Notes: generated by a model not told the origin, from the sequence alone. Shown: positions 24,419 through 34,026, numbered from the stretch's first letter. The stretch: 64,000 nucleotides of DNA from Streptomyces sp. NBC_00433 (GCA_036015235.1 CP107926.1:1-64000), one strand, 5' to 3'. Made by a program: numbers and translations.

Positions 24419-24943
24419 ATGCCGGATCCGGTCGAAACCCCGCAGGAGATCTGGGACGCCTGTGCTGCATACGGCGACACGGTGTTCGAGGTCCACGACC
24501 AGGTGTCCTGGCAACGGGATCGCCGACTGGACGGCTATGCCGTCTGGCGGATGCCCGCTCCGGCAGCCGACGGTATGAGCAGGACGCTGCTGGCCCTGAG
24601 ATTTTACGCGTTGTCCAACGACGCCGCCGTCACCACTGGGCATCCCCTGACCGGCGACGACCTGGCCGGAGTTCCCCTCGCCGGCGTGGTCTCCGAGCCG
24701 CGGCGGGACTACGAACTCTTCGTCGGCTTCAACGCGGTCGCACCGGACGCCGCCCGCTCCCACTGGATGAACATCCTCAAGCTACTCACCTACGAGCAAT
24801 GGGGCAGCGCGCTGACGTTGGCCAGGCTGGATGCGGTGATCCGGGAGACGGTCGACCGACTCTCGGCGAGGTACCGGAATCCTGAACTCACAGTCCGCGA
24901 CCTCAACTACCCATCTCCATATGCCGACTATGAACCGTTATGA
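24419..24943 (+). CDS. Hypothetical protein
   Basis: A 174-residue soluble protein, MPDPVETPQEIWDACAAYGD and onward. It has a beta-rich centre (YAVWRMPAPAADGMSRTLLA, RRDYELFVGFNAVAPDA) and a helical end (LDAVIRETVDRLSARYRN). ATG 24419 has AAGGA 9 bases upstream, chosen over earlier in-frame starts that overlap the IS110 end. No family recognised; no apparent operon partner. Confidence 0.55.
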   Translation: MPDPVETPQEIWDACAAYGDTVFEVHDQVSWQRDRRLDGYAVWRMPAPAADGMSRTLLALRFYALSNDAAVTTGHPLTGDDLAGVPLAGVVSEPRRDYELFVGFNAVAPDAARSHWMNILKLLTYEQWGSALTLARLDAVIRETVDRLSARYRNPELTVRDLNYPSPYADYEPL

Positions 24944-25072
24944 GGCATCCCGGCCGGGCACCGAACTTGACAAACGACATTAGGAATCAGTGGCACGGCA
25001 CAGCGGCCCGGGTGCGGCGGCGGGGAGCGTTCCACCGTGAATTCGAACGGGGAATCGAACTAGGTTTGAGGG

Positions 25073-25582
25073 GTGAGCGACGACCAGGACCAGGAGCACG
25101 GCGTGGGGCAGTCGGCTGCCCTGCCGCAGGCCGACGGGCCGCTGGTCGACGTGACCCTCCCGGACGGGCAGCACCTGTTCGCCGTGGTGAAGTCCCGATG
25201 CAGGGAGCCTGACGGCTGGTGGTACGACCTGCAGATCCACCTGCCCAGTCAGAGCAGCGAGCGGGGCCGGCTCCTGGCCCTGCCCGCCGCAGTCGACTTC
25301 CGCGCCCCCGCCGCCCTGTGCCGGCCGGTCGACGGCCAGCCCTACGACCAGGTCCCCACCGAGCGACCCGGCATTACCCCGGCCTGGAAGGTCGAAGAGT
25401 CGGTCTACTTCGGACCCGATCGGGGCCCGGCCCGCGTCGTGCACCGCGGCGACTGCCGCGCCGCCCGCGACCTCACCCGGCCCGCCAGCACCGAGCAGGC
25501 CCGGACCGTCCTCGAGCGACCCGACGCCGCACTCTGCCCGCTGTGCCGACCCGACCGGCCGCTGCGCACCGCCGTGGTGTAG
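25073..25582 (+). CDS. DUF6233-like hypothetical protein
   Basis: A 169-residue protein. Its order matches what I recall as DUF6233 of Streptomyces: VDVTLPDGQHLFAVVKSRCR, WWYDLQIHLPSQS, FRAPAALCRPVDGQPYDQVP, then a Cys/His region (VVHRGDCRAARDL, LCPLCRPDRPL) that looks zinc-binding. Function unknown. It is the only full-length member in the window; decayed fragments are at 34672, 45464 and 46955. The start at 25073 (GTG) lies shortly after GAGGGG. Confidence 0.65.
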   Translation: MSDDQDQEHGVGQSAALPQADGPLVDVTLPDGQHLFAVVKSRCREPDGWWYDLQIHLPSQSSERGRLLALPAAVDFRAPAALCRPVDGQPYDQVPTERPGITPAWKVEESVYFGPDRGPARVVHRGDCRAARDLTRPASTEQARTVLERPDAALCPLCRPDRPLRTAVV

Positions 25583-25686
25583 GCGCCGTTCCGGCCGCAC
25601 CTACGTCAGTGGGCTCCGACGCACTCGCCGTTCCGCGCCCCGAATCGCCGATCCGGGCGCGAACGTAGCGCCGGTGATGGGGATCT

Positions 25687-25694
25687 TTGAAATC
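25687..25694. repeat. Target-site duplication of the ISL3 element (left)
   Basis: TTGAAATC, repeated exactly at 28055-28062 directly outside the other end. An 8-bp duplication is the ISL3-family norm. Confidence 0.9.
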
Positions 25695-25764
25695 GGCTGT
25701 GGCGGAAATTTCGTGACGGCCAGTTCTAAACATCCGTCATGGCCCGTGATGTCCGTTGTCCAGC

Positions 25765-27402
25765 ATGTTGACCGTGGGGGACGAACAGCACTTCTGGGAT
25801 CTCGTGTGGCCTGACGTCGAGGGACTGATCGTCGATGCGGTGGACGTCGTCGGAAACGTCGTGTGGATCGATCTGCACGCCAGGCAGCCGACGGTGAAGT
25901 GCCCTTCGTGCGATGTCTTGGCCTCGCGTGTGCACAGCACGTACATGCGGAGGCTGGCTGACCGTCCGCTGGGGGGCCAGCGGGTGCTGCTCCGCCTGCG
26001 GGTCCGGCGGTTCTTGTGCGACAACGGCCTGTGCTCCCGCCGGACCATGGCGGAACAGGTGTCGTGCCTGACCAACCCGTACCGGCGCCGCACCCAGGCG
26101 CTCGCCCGGATGGTGCAGGCGATCGGGCTGGCCGTCGGTGGCCGGGCCGGCGCCCGGCTCGCCAGCTATCTGCCAGTGCGAGCGAGCCGGGACATGATCC
26201 TGGGGGAACTCCGACGGCTCCCGGACCCGCCGTCCAGCCAGGTCACGGTCCTGGGCATCGACGAGTTCGCGTTCCGCAAGGGCGCCACCTACGGCACCGT
26301 GCTGATCGACGTCGAAACACGGCGGCCGATCGACCTGCTACCCGACCGCACCGCGGACGAAGTGGCCACCTGGCTCGCCGACCACCCCGAGATCAAGGTG
26401 ATCTGCCGGGACCGGTGCAGCACCTTCAGCCAGGCCGCCGCCCGTGCGGCCCCCGACGCGATCCAGGTCGCAGATCGCTGGCATTTACTCCACTCGCTTG
26501 CCCGAGCAGTCGAACGCACCGCTCACCAACACCGTGCCTGCCTGCGCAAAGGCGCCGAGACCGGCAATTTGGACCACACCGAGGAGCCGTCGGACTCAGC
26601 CGCCCTGGCGGCACTGATCGGACCGCCGGAGCCGAACGACGCACCCGACAGCCAGCTCCTGGCCCGAGTCCGCCAGTGGCACACGGACATCCACCAGCTG
26701 CGCGAACGCGGCTGGACGATTAGCGCGATCGCCGACCGCCTGGGCCGCGACCGCAAGACGGTGCGCCACTACCTCACGACCGACCTCGACCAGATCCTCG
26801 CCTCGGCCCGAGAGCGCCGCCCCAACGGACACATCAACCGCTTCAAGCCCTACCTGCAACAACGCTTCCGCGGCGGCGCCACCAACGCCGCAGCCCTCTT
26901 CCGCGAGATCCGCGAACGCGGCTACCGCGGCAGCCGCGTCGTGGTCACCAAGTACATCGCGACCCTCCGTGCCGGCACCGCCGCCCCGGAACCACGCCAG
27001 CCTGTTCCCAGTCCCCGCCGCATCACGACCTGGATCATGCGGCGCCCGGAGAGCTTGACCGACAGCCAGCGCGAACAGCTCGACCGCATCTTGGATGCCT
27101 GTCCTGATCTGGCCACCGCCCGTGACCTCGCTCACGAGTTCAGTGCCATTGCCCGCGAACGCCGAGGTCACGACCTCACGCACTGGATGGCCCGTGCTCT
27201 CGACCAGGGGCCACAACCGGTCCAGGGCTTCGCGGCTTTCCTCCAGAACGATTGGGATGCCGTCGTCAACGGCCTGACACTCCACTGGAGCTCCGGTGCC
27301 GTCGAGGGACAGGTCACACGCATCAAACTGATCAAACGCCGGTCATACGGCCGTGCTTCCTTCGCCCTCTTGCGAACCCTCGTCCTCGCCCAACCACCGT
27401 GA
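25765..27402 (+). CDS. ISL3-family transposase
   Basis: A 545-residue transposase. The N-terminal zinc finger VKCPSCDVLASRVHSTYMR continues to RRFLCDNGLCSRRTMAEQ. The DDE core shows TVLGIDEFAFRKGATYGTVL, VICRDRCSTFSQAAARAAPD and QVADRWHLLHSLARAVERT; a helix-turn-helix (ISAIADRLGRDRKTVRHYL) sits in the insertion region, and the conserved end is HWSSGAVEGQVTRIKLIKRR. ATG 25765 is preferred to the TTG three codons earlier. All catalytic residues are present. Confidence 0.92.
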   Translation: MLTVGDEQHFWDLVWPDVEGLIVDAVDVVGNVVWIDLHARQPTVKCPSCDVLASRVHSTYMRRLADRPLGGQRVLLRLRVRRFLCDNGLCSRRTMAEQVSCLTNPYRRRTQALARMVQAIGLAVGGRAGARLASYLPVRASRDMILGELRRLPDPPSSQVTVLGIDEFAFRKGATYGTVLIDVETRRPIDLLPDRTADEVATWLADHPEIKVICRDRCSTFSQAAARAAPDAIQVADRWHLLHSLARAVERTAHQHRACLRKGAETGNLDHTEEPSDSAALAALIGPPEPNDAPDSQLLARVRQWHTDIHQLRERGWTISAIADRLGRDRKTVRHYLTTDLDQILASARERRPNGHINRFKPYLQQRFRGGATNAAALFREIRERGYRGSRVVVTKYIATLRAGTAAPEPRQPVPSPRRITTWIMRRPESLTDSQREQLDRILDACPDLATARDLAHEFSAIARERRGHDLTHWMARALDQGPQPVQGFAAFLQNDWDAVVNGLTLHWSSGAVEGQVTRIKLIKRRSYGRASFALLRTLVLAQPP

Positions 27403-27411
27403 TCTTCACCG

Positions 27412-27942
27412 TCAGACGCGTCGCCCGCGCTTGGTCTTCGCGCGCATACGTTCGCGAAGCTCGGCCTGGTAGAAGGCGGCTTTGTCACCGCCCAGCTCGA
27501 AGTACTCACAGATGTCGGCGACCGTTTCGGCGACTTCCGCAGTACCCGTGAGCCCGAGCTGGACGAGCCCCCAGAACCCCTCCTGAGCGTGGGTCCGGCA
27601 TCCGTCGCCCAGACCCGCACCTTCTGTATCCGGCTCATAGTCGCCGGAGCCTGCGGCTACGAACGACAACGTCTGCAGCAGCACGTCTCGGGCCAGTGTC
27701 GAGAGGTCGCCCGCAAGCGCGGCCATGATCACGCCGACCGCCGGCGGAGTGCACTCGAAGATGATCGTGCTCTCCTCAACGTGACCATCGAGGGTGTATC
27801 CGATCATGTCCCGGGGCGTCTCAGCGGTGATGATCGTCTCGATCAGAAGAGGCACATGGTCCGCAGAATCGCCGCAGCCGCACTCCAACGAAGCCCAATC
27901 GACCCGTCGCAGTTCTGCGCGCACCAGCTCACTGACTACCAC
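27412..27942 (-). CDS. Passenger gene inside the ISL3 element, unknown function
   Basis: A 176-residue protein, MVVSELVRAELRRVDWASLE and onward, starting at GTG 27942. It has a Cys-rich CGCGDSADHVPLLIE motif near the N-terminus and helix pairs (VGVIMAALAGDLSTLARDVL, VAETVADICEYFELGGD) that could be HEAT-like repeats; the C-terminus is basic. It lies 9 bases from the transposase stop, convergent, inside the terminal repeats, so it moves with the element. I do not recognise the family. Confidence 0.65.
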   Translation of the reverse strand: MVVSELVRAELRRVDWASLECGCGDSADHVPLLIETIITAETPRDMIGYTLDGHVEESTIIFECTPPAVGVIMAALAGDLSTLARDVLLQTLSFVAAGSGDYEPDTEGAGLGDGCRTHAQEGFWGLVQLGLTGTAEVAETVADICEYFELGGDKAAFYQAELRERMRAKTKRGRRV

Positions 27943-28054
27943 CGCGGACCCCCAAGAGCCATGCCGGACCCCGCGCCCCGGCGCTAGCGATCAAGCATGA
28001 CTCAGCTGTCGGCCCCACCGCCATCAGGTGCTTCACGAAATTTCCGCCACAGCC

Positions 28055-28062
28055 TTGAAATC
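28055..28062. repeat. Target-site duplication of the ISL3 element (right)
   Basis: TTGAAATC directly after the right terminal repeat; pairs with 25687-25694. Confidence 0.9.
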
Positions 28063-28160
28063 GGCCGGTGGTGCTCTTCCTCCTCATTTCGTTGGGACTT
28101 GGAAGATATGGGGAGGGTGGGGAGCGATGAGCGGGGTTTCGCCTGGCACTATCTGTCGTC

Positions 28161-28979
28161 ATGACTTCTGATCGGTGGAGCACTCACACCATCGTTTTGG
28201 GATCCAACAGCGTGACCAAGCGGTTCCGTGGCGAAGATCGTGAGCGTGGTCGGCGTGAGTGGCGCGCATTGGGGTTGCTTGCTCGGTATGCGCCCGGACT
28301 GGCTCCAACGCCGTTGGGGGCGGATCTTGCCGCAGCGGAGCCCACTGTGGTGATGTCCAGGCTGGCCGGTGAACCGCTGCGGGGTTTGCTGCTTGACGAC
28401 GATCAGGTCGAGGCGCTTGCTGCGGCCGTAAAGAGGGTGCATGAAGCGGTGCCGTCGGACGTTCTGGCTGGAGTTCCGCTGCGGCCTGGGCATCAAGGGG
28501 AGCTGATCGGACACATCCGTTCGTGGTTCCCTCAAGCCCGCCCTCGGGTCAGTAGCCTGCTAGGTCGGGCTATGGATGAAGGTATGGACTGGCTGGACCG
28601 GTCCGGACTGGACACCAGCTGCCAGAAGGATCTTCTGAGTGTCTTCGGGCCCGGGGACGGGAATCTCGCGAACTACCTCTGGGACGGGCTGCGAGTTCAG
28701 GTGGTCGACTTCGAGGACTCAGGTCGCAGCGATCGTGCTTTTGAACTGGCAGAGATCACGGAGCACGTGGCCAGCTGGGTGAAGCATCCTCTGGATTCCA
28801 CGCTCTTCCTGCGGCACTTCGACCTCACGGCGGCCGAAGCGGTGCGATTGACGCACTGCCGCCGCCTCCTCGCCCTCGTCTGGCTGTTCCTGCTCGCCTT
28901 TGACGACGCCGACGCGCCAAGGAATCCGCCGGGGACAGCAGATCGGCAAGCCGCTCGATTGATGGACCTGCTCGCCTGA
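28161..28979 (+). CDS. Aminoglycoside phosphotransferase-family kinase
   Basis: A 272-residue kinase-like phosphotransferase. N-lobe: KRFRGEDRERGRREWRALGL (Lys and Glu for ATP). Hinge: EPTVVMSRLAGEPL. The catalytic loop is atypical: SVFGPGDGNLANYLWDG where HGDLxxxN is usual, so the His is absent while GDG and the Asn remain. The metal motif VQVVDFEDSGRSDRAFELAE follows. Substrate unknown. ATG 28161 opens the frame; the gene ends 9 bases before a hairpin shared with the convergent neighbour. Confidence 0.75.
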   Translation: MTSDRWSTHTIVLGSNSVTKRFRGEDRERGRREWRALGLLARYAPGLAPTPLGADLAAAEPTVVMSRLAGEPLRGLLLDDDQVEALAAAVKRVHEAVPSDVLAGVPLRPGHQGELIGHIRSWFPQARPRVSSLLGRAMDEGMDWLDRSGLDTSCQKDLLSVFGPGDGNLANYLWDGLRVQVVDFEDSGRSDRAFELAEITEHVASWVKHPLDSTLFLRHFDLTAAEAVRLTHCRRLLALVWLFLLAFDDADAPRNPPGTADRQAARLMDLLA

Positions 28980-28987
28980 TCGATGGT

Positions 28988-29019
28988 GCCAGTGCTGGCC
29001 TTCAGAAGCCAGCACTGGC
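28988..29019. terminator. Bidirectional hairpin terminator
   Basis: GCCAGTGCTGGC (28988-28999) pairs perfectly with GCCAGCACTGGC (29008-29019), a 12-bp stem and 8-base loop, in the gap between two convergent genes. Confidence 0.85.
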
Positions 29020-29037
29020 AGGTGGATCGTGTGTCCG

Positions 29038-29598
29038 TCAGGGGGCCCGTCGCAGAGGGACGATGTCGGGGATGGTGGTGTGAACGGTGGGTCGTGCGGC
29101 TTCGGGTGTCGCCAGCAGCGCGACGATGGTGACGGGCTGGTGGCAGTGGGGGCAGTCGCGGGTGGCGGTGGGTTCCAGGGGGTCGCGTTCGGGGGCTTGA
29201 GGCCGCAGTAGCGGGCGGTTGGGGGGTCTGGTCATGATGGAGGGTTCCGTCAGTTCGGGCAGCGCCGGCGGTGCGGTGCGCTGCGGGAGCGGGTTTTCTC
29301 CGAGGCGGCGGGCCCGGTCTGCGTCACGTGCCTGGTCGCGTTGGCGTTCGGCATCGCGGCGGCAGGTGGGCGAGCAGTAGACCTGCCGGACGGTTTTGGC
29401 CGCGCGGAAGGTGTTGTCGCAGATCGGGCAGGTGCGATCTTCCAGCGCGGCTTCGCTGGTGCGCGAGAGGTCCCGGCAGGTTTTGGAGCAGAAGATCCGG
29501 CGGGGGCTGGCGTCGGTGGTGAACCCGGTCTGGCAGTAGGGGCAAGTGTCCGCGTACTTATCCGAGTGCTCCAGCGCGTACGGAGTTGTGTGCACCAC
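29038..29598 (-). CDS. Multi-zinc-finger hypothetical protein
   Basis: A 186-residue protein with four CxxC units: TCPYCQTGF with RIFCSKTCRDL, TCPICDNTF with QVYCSPTCRRD (two treble-clef-like pairs), and a C-terminal DCPHCHQP. Between them are an Arg-rich helix (ERQRDQARDADRARRLGE) and a Pro-rich linker. The paired Cys4 modules suggest nucleic-acid or protein binding, but the family is not recognised. It is convergent with the phosphotransferase at 28161. Confidence 0.65.
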   Translation of the reverse strand: MVHTTPYALEHSDKYADTCPYCQTGFTTDASPRRIFCSKTCRDLSRTSEAALEDRTCPICDNTFRAAKTVRQVYCSPTCRRDAERQRDQARDADRARRLGENPLPQRTAPPALPELTEPSIMTRPPNRPLLRPQAPERDPLEPTATRDCPHCHQPVTIVALLATPEAARPTVHTTIPDIVPLRRAP

Positions 29599-29656
29599 TG
29601 ATTGGTCTCAGCGAAGCCGCTCTCATGGACCGTTCCACTCGCCGTATTCTCGTGTC

Positions 29657-30100
29657 GTGGCCGACGAGCATGGGGCGACTGACGCCTTCAAGAACCGATG
29701 CACGAATGCGGCGCGGACGTTGGAGTCCTGCATCAGCTACTTCATCGAGCGCGTCTCGTTGGACGAGTCCAACGAGGACCGCAAGGACAACACACTGGAC
29801 GTATGGCTGCGCGAGGGGCCGCGGAAGCCCGATGTGGTGGTCTCGCTGTCCAATCTCTACTCGGTTCGCCCGTGGGAACCCGCACTGGGTTTCTCCTTCA
29901 TCGATGGGATCTCCCTCGTCCATCTGCCGAAGCTGCCGTTGCCCTGGCCCACCGAGGCGGTCGGCCGACTCGATCGCTCCGAGGGCCTGCCCGAACTGGT
30001 CTGGCTGAGGATCGCGGGACCGATCGAAGTCGATGCTGTGGCCGCGACCGTGACCGTTTACCAGGCACAGAGCGATGATGCGGCCTCTGTGTTCCAGTGA
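29657..30100 (+). CDS. Hypothetical protein
   Basis: A 147-residue acidic protein, starting at GTG 29657 as MADEHGATDAFKNRCTNAAR. The N-terminal helix TLESCISYFIERVS is followed by beta-rich segments (DVVVSLSNLYSVRPWEPALG, LVWLRIAGPIEVDAVAATVT). No strong ribosome binding site is seen, so the start is tentative. No family recognised; IS21 debris follows on the other strand. Confidence 0.5.
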   Translation: MADEHGATDAFKNRCTNAARTLESCISYFIERVSLDESNEDRKDNTLDVWLREGPRKPDVVVSLSNLYSVRPWEPALGFSFIDGISLVHLPKLPLPWPTEAVGRLDRSEGLPELVWLRIAGPIEVDAVAATVTVYQAQSDDAASVFQ

Positions 30101-30163
30101 GAGCCTGAAGCCGTTCGACGCTCAGGCAACAGCTGCAGTTTGTTGAGACGACTGGTCAAGCGC

Positions 30164-30960
30164 TCAGGCGACGTCGGTTTCCCGTTCGATGGCGGCGAGG
30201 CGGTTTTTGAGCCGGTAGCTGGGGCCGTTGATGGAGATCACGTCGCAGTGGTGCAGGAGGCGGTCGAGGATGGCGGTGGCCAGGACTTCGTCGCCGAACC
30301 CCTGTCCCCATTGCCGAAGGACTCGTTGGAGGCGATGGCGACGCTGTTCTTTTCCTCGCGTTCCGTCAGGACCTGGAAGAGGAGTTCGTCGCCGTGGCGG
30401 TCGAGTTCCATGTAGCCGAGCTCGTCGATGCACAAAAGATCAACGCGGCCGTAGCGGGCGATGGTCTTGGTCAGCTGTTTCTCGTCGGCGGCCTCGACGA
30501 GCTCGTTGACGAGCTTGGTGGCCAGGACGTACTTGACCCGGTAGCCGGCCATCGCGGCTTCGGTGCCGAGTGCGATCAGCAGGTGGGACTTGCCGGTGCC
30601 GGAGTCGCCGATGAGGCAGAGCGGCAGACTCTTCTTGATCCATTCACACTTGGCGAGGGTGTGGATCAAGGCCGCGTCGATGTTCGGGTTGGCGTCGAAG
30701 TCGAACTTGCGAAGTGACTTGTCGCGGGGAAACCCGGCGTCCTTGATCCGTCGTTCCGAGCGGCGCCGGGCCCGGTCGTCGCACTCGGCCAGCAGCAGTT
30801 CGGAGAGGAAGCCCAGGTAGGACATCTGCTCGCGGCCGGCGGTCTCGGCGAGTTCGGGGAACTGGGACCGGATGGTTGGCAGTCGCAGCATCCGGCATGC
30901 CTGGTCGACTGCCGCGGTGGCGGCCTGCTCGGTGAGTCCTCGCTGGCGGGGAATGGTCAC
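30164..30960 (-). pseudogene. istB: Frameshifted IS21 istB (AAA+ helper ATPase)
   Basis: IstB-like: LLLAECDDRARRRSERRI, Walker A GDSGTGKSHLL, Walker B DLLCIDELGYMELD, and VLTEREEKNSVAIASNESFG. Just after SNESFG (near 30320) the family sequence moves to another frame, which reads QWGQGFGDEVLATAILDRLL and HHCDVISINGPSYRLKNRL and stops at 30164. The product from ATG 30960 would lose its C-terminal ~50 residues. IstB activates and targets the IS21 transposase; with istA truncated too, the element is dead. Confidence 0.85.
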
Positions 30961-30972
30961 AGTCGGTCTCCT

Positions 30973-31710
30973 TCAGGGGGTGGGGCGGTCCGGTCGGCGC
31001 AGTCGTAGCAGCTGGTCGTAGTGGGCGACCGAGGGCAGCGGCCGCTTGTCGGGAGGCAGGTGGGCCAGGCGACGGGAAGCCAAGGAAGTGACCTTCGACC
31101 GGTCGGCCGTTGGCGGCACGTGTTCTGCGAGGGTGTTGCTGTCCTCTTCCGCAGCCTTGCGGGCCTCAAGCGCGACGGCGTCAGCCGTCAGAGCGCCCGT
31201 GTTCAAGGCCGCTGCGAGGCCGGTGACCAGGTGCTCGTGAGGCAGGTGGCGGCCCAGAAGGAGGACTTCGATGAGCGCGCGGGTGCCGTCGCGTTCGCCG
31301 TGGGCCTTGACGGCCGCCGCCCACCAGGCGTCGTGGACTGGAGTGAATCTGCCTGCGGAGCGGGCCTGGTCGAGCGCGGTTGCGCCGGGCAGGGCGCCGG
31401 GCTTGCGCACGAGGGCCTCCAGGTAGTGGTCCAACTCAAGCCGGGTGCCGCCCTTGGCGATGAGCCGCTCGTGCCGGGCGACCTCCTCGCGGCCTTCGTA
31501 GACGATCAATTCAGACGCGTGCAGCATCGCGCGGACACTCCGGCCGATCAGCCGCACTGGCACCGAGTAGCGGTTGGTCCGGACGCTGATCTGGCTGTAG
31601 CGGTCGACTCTCAGGGTGAAGTGCCGGCCCGTCTCGAACGGCTCCTCCGGCAGCGGTGCGAGCAGTGGCCGCTCGGCCTCGAAGTACTCGCCGATACGGC
31701 GGAGACCCCG
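30973..31710 (-). pseudogene. istA: 5'-truncated IS21 istA transposase remnant
   Basis: Only the C-terminal ~245 residues of an IstA-type transposase remain: YFEAERPLLAPLPEEPFETG, RYSQISVRTNRYSVPVRLIG, ELIVYEGREEVARHERL, LLLGRHLPHEHLVTGLAAAL. The integrase core with its DDE residues, which should precede this, is absent, and upstream of about 31710 the frame reads unrelated Arg-rich sequence. The stop is 12 bases before istB, the normal istA-istB order. Confidence 0.82.
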
Positions 31711-31998
31711 ACGGCAGTCGACACCGACGCCAATGCGGCCTCGGGCTCGCCAGCGGCCGGGACATGGCCGGCGGCTGCCGTCTGCCCTGGCGGTACCGGA
31801 TCGTCCGGGGCGCCGTCGGTGGTCGCGTCGGCCCGCGGCGCGGCGGGCAGCCACCTTGCCGGGACTCGCGCGCCCCGCCCAGCAGCAGGCTTCCCGGCGG
31901 CAGTCGAGCAGGCTTCGCCCTCCTCAACCTTGGTCACAGTCAGATACCAGACTTGACGCCGGTACTTGGACCGTGCGGGGGTGCGGGACGCTTCAAGG
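31711..31998. other. Junction between IS21 remnant and NACHT gene
   Basis: About 290 bases with no supported gene. The IS21 left part was deleted here, and the NACHT promoter, if any, must lie here. Confidence 0.3.
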
Positions 31999-34026
31999 AT
32001 GGGGGGGACGCGGGTCAGGCAGGTGGGCCTGGTGTACGCGATTGGTCAGGTGGCGACCTTGCTGATCGTGTTGTGGCTGAACCGCCGGTATCACCTTGGC
32101 AGCGCGAGCGCTGTAGTCGTGGCGCTGGTGCCGACGCTTCCCGGTGCGTTCCTCGCCTGGGCGGCGTACCGGGACGACCGGGCCGAGGCATCGGCGGACC
32201 TGGACCTCAAGTCACGGGCCCTGGCGGCGGCGGTCAGGGTCTCGGAACGGGACCAGGTCGCCAGTCTGTTGGGCGCGGGTGGCCGACGCATCGACGTGAA
32301 TTTCGAGTACCTGCACGCCACGGGGAACGACGCGGTCCGTACAGCCACACGTGGACATCTCGCGGACGTGCTCGCCTACTACCGCAGCCTGCGCCCTGCC
32401 CGGCTGCTGATCACTGGAGCACCGGGGGCGGGCAAAACGCTGCTTGTCCTGCAATTGCTCATCGACATCCTGGACGACCCCGATCGCGGCGACGCTGATC
32501 CGGTTCCGGTGCGTTTCTCCCTCGCGAGTTGGGACACGCTGCAGCCGCTGGCCCAATGGCTGGCTGAGCAAATCCACCAGCGCTACGGCACTACGACCGA
32601 CGTCGCGCAGGCGTTGGTCGACCAGCGGCGAATCCTGCCGGTCCTCGACGGCCTGGACGAGATGGATGACAGCACCACGCCTCTCGGCCGCCGGCGTGCG
32701 ATAGCCGCCATAGTTCTCCTCAATGACTACCAGGACACGCGGGGCAGTGCTCCCCTGGTGCTGACCTGCCGGGCAGAACAGTACGAGGAACTGGCCAGTG
32801 CGGATGTGCACATGCGGGACTCCGCCCGGGTCCAGATCCGTCCCGTCACCCCGCCCCAGGCCACGGCCTACCTCACTGGCCGCGCCGCCGCCCCTGCCCG
32901 CTGGGCGACCGTACTGACCGCCCTGGCCACCGATCCTGCCGGGGTCCTGGCCCGTGCCCTGGACACCCCGTGGCGCCTGAACCTGGCCGTCACCGTGTAC
33001 GAGCAACGCGATCCGGAGACGCACGCGTACGTCCGCGACCCGGCTGACCTGCTGGCTCTGACCTCCCCGGCCGCGGTCCGCGACCACCTGCTCGCCCGCC
33101 ACCTCCAGGCCGCCACCGCTCAGCACCCGGGCCCCTACACTCCTCGCCAGGTGCACCGGTGGTTAAGCGTCCTGGCCACCCATTTGGCGGGCTCGGCTGG
33201 AGCCGAGCCCCGAACCGACCTGCTCCTGCATCAGCTGTGGACCCTCGCAGGTCCCCGCCGCGTCCGTACACTCGATGCGGCTGCCACGGCCTTGCTCGCC
33301 CTGGCTTTTGATGCGGCTCTGATGGGCCAGAGCCCGTCAGGATTCTCCCTGGTCCCACTGCCGGGAGTGGTGCTGTTTACGATCTGCTCGGCGTGGTCGG
33401 TCACCCTTAATACAGTGCGGCCCCCCAGGAGCGCCCGCAGCCTGGGCCATCCGGCTCGCAGGCGCGGGCTCACCGGGGAGATCGCGGTCTTCCTGGCCAC
33501 CGCGCTGGCACTCGGGCTGGATATGGGGCTGGCAGGAGGCTGGGGAGGCAAGTGGGGTGGACTCGGCGTGGTGGTCGAGCCCCTGTTAAAGATGCTGTTC
33601 GGGATGGGGCTCGCTGCAGTGATCGTCCTGGGCAGCCCAACGATCATCACCGCAATCGGATGGGGGTACATCGTGCCCACAGACCCCCGCCATCCGCTCA
33701 GGGACGACCTGATCGTCGGGTTCGCGAGCGGCGCGGCTTTCGGCATCACGCTGGGAACAGCCATCGGAATCACCCTGCAACCAGGAACGGGAGTGATCGC
33801 CGGACTGGGCCTCGTCCTGGTGATCGGCTTCTGGCCGTGGTCGCGGTCTGCGGTACGGCGCTACCTGGTGTTCTTGTGTGTGTGCCGGGGCCAACTCCTG
33901 CCCTGGCGCCTCGGCGCCTTCTTGAACTGGGCTTACGAAGCGGGCCTGCTACGGATCTCCGGCATCGCCTACCAGTTCCGGCACCGGGAACTGCAAGACT
34001 GGCTTGCGACCAACCCCAGACCCTGA
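31999..34026 (+). CDS. Membrane-anchored NACHT-family NTPase
   Basis: About 675 residues. Two N-terminal membrane segments (VYAIGQVATLLIVLWL; VVVALVPTLPGAFLAWAAY) lead to a NACHT-type NTPase: Walker A ITGAPGAGKTLL (about 130-137), Walker B ILPVLDGLDEMDD (about 202-212) and the sensor-like LVLTCRAEQYEEL. After a helical region the C-terminus has several more hydrophobic segments (about 440-600) and ends with FRHRELQDWLAT. Such STAND ATPases usually act as ligand-triggered switches; a role in signalling or antiviral response is inferred from family and neighbourhood. Start uncertain: ATG 31999, GTG 31981 and TTG 31966 are all in frame. Confidence 0.75.
   Translation: MGGTRVRQVGLVYAIGQVATLLIVLWLNRRYHLGSASAVVVALVPTLPGAFLAWAAYRDDRAEASADLDLKSRALAAAVRVSERDQVASLLGAGGRRIDVNFEYLHATGNDAVRTATRGHLADVLAYYRSLRPARLLITGAPGAGKTLLVLQLLIDILDDPDRGDADPVPVRFSLASWDTLQPLAQWLAEQIHQRYGTTTDVAQALVDQRRILPVLDGLDEMDDSTTPLGRRRAIAAIVLLNDYQDTRGSAPLVLTCRAEQYEELASADVHMRDSARVQIRPVTPPQATAYLTGRAAAPARWATVLTALATDPAGVLARALDTPWRLNLAVTVYEQRDPETHAYVRDPADLLALTSPAAVRDHLLARHLQAATAQHPGPYTPRQVHRWLSVLATHLAGSAGAEPRTDLLLHQLWTLAGPRRVRTLDAAATALLALAFDAALMGQSPSGFSLVPLPGVVLFTICSAWSVTLNTVRPPRSARSLGHPARRRGLTGEIAVFLATALALGLDMGLAGGWGGKWGGLGVVVEPLLKMLFGMGLAAVIVLGSPTIITAIGWGYIVPTDPRHPLRDDLIVGFASGAAFGITLGTAIGITLQPGTGVIAGLGLVLVIGFWPWSRSAVRRYLVFLCVCRGQLLPWRLGAFLNWAYEAGLLRISGIAYQFRHRELQDWLATNPRP

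Larger units (their letters stand above)
25695..28054. mobile_element. ISL3-family insertion sequence with passenger gene
   Basis: A 2,360-bp element with a perfect 22-bp terminal inverted repeat (begins GGCTGTGGCGGAAATTTCGT) flanked by the 8-bp repeat TTGAAATC on both sides. It encloses an intact transposase and a second, convergent gene of 176 codons. Its clean ends and target repeat point to recent insertion. Confidence 0.93.

Noticed and set aside
22101..28979. The two phosphotransferases as antibiotic resistance genes.
   Set aside because: The fold is shared by kinases for many small molecules, and one copy lacks the catalytic-loop His. Substrate cannot be read from sequence.
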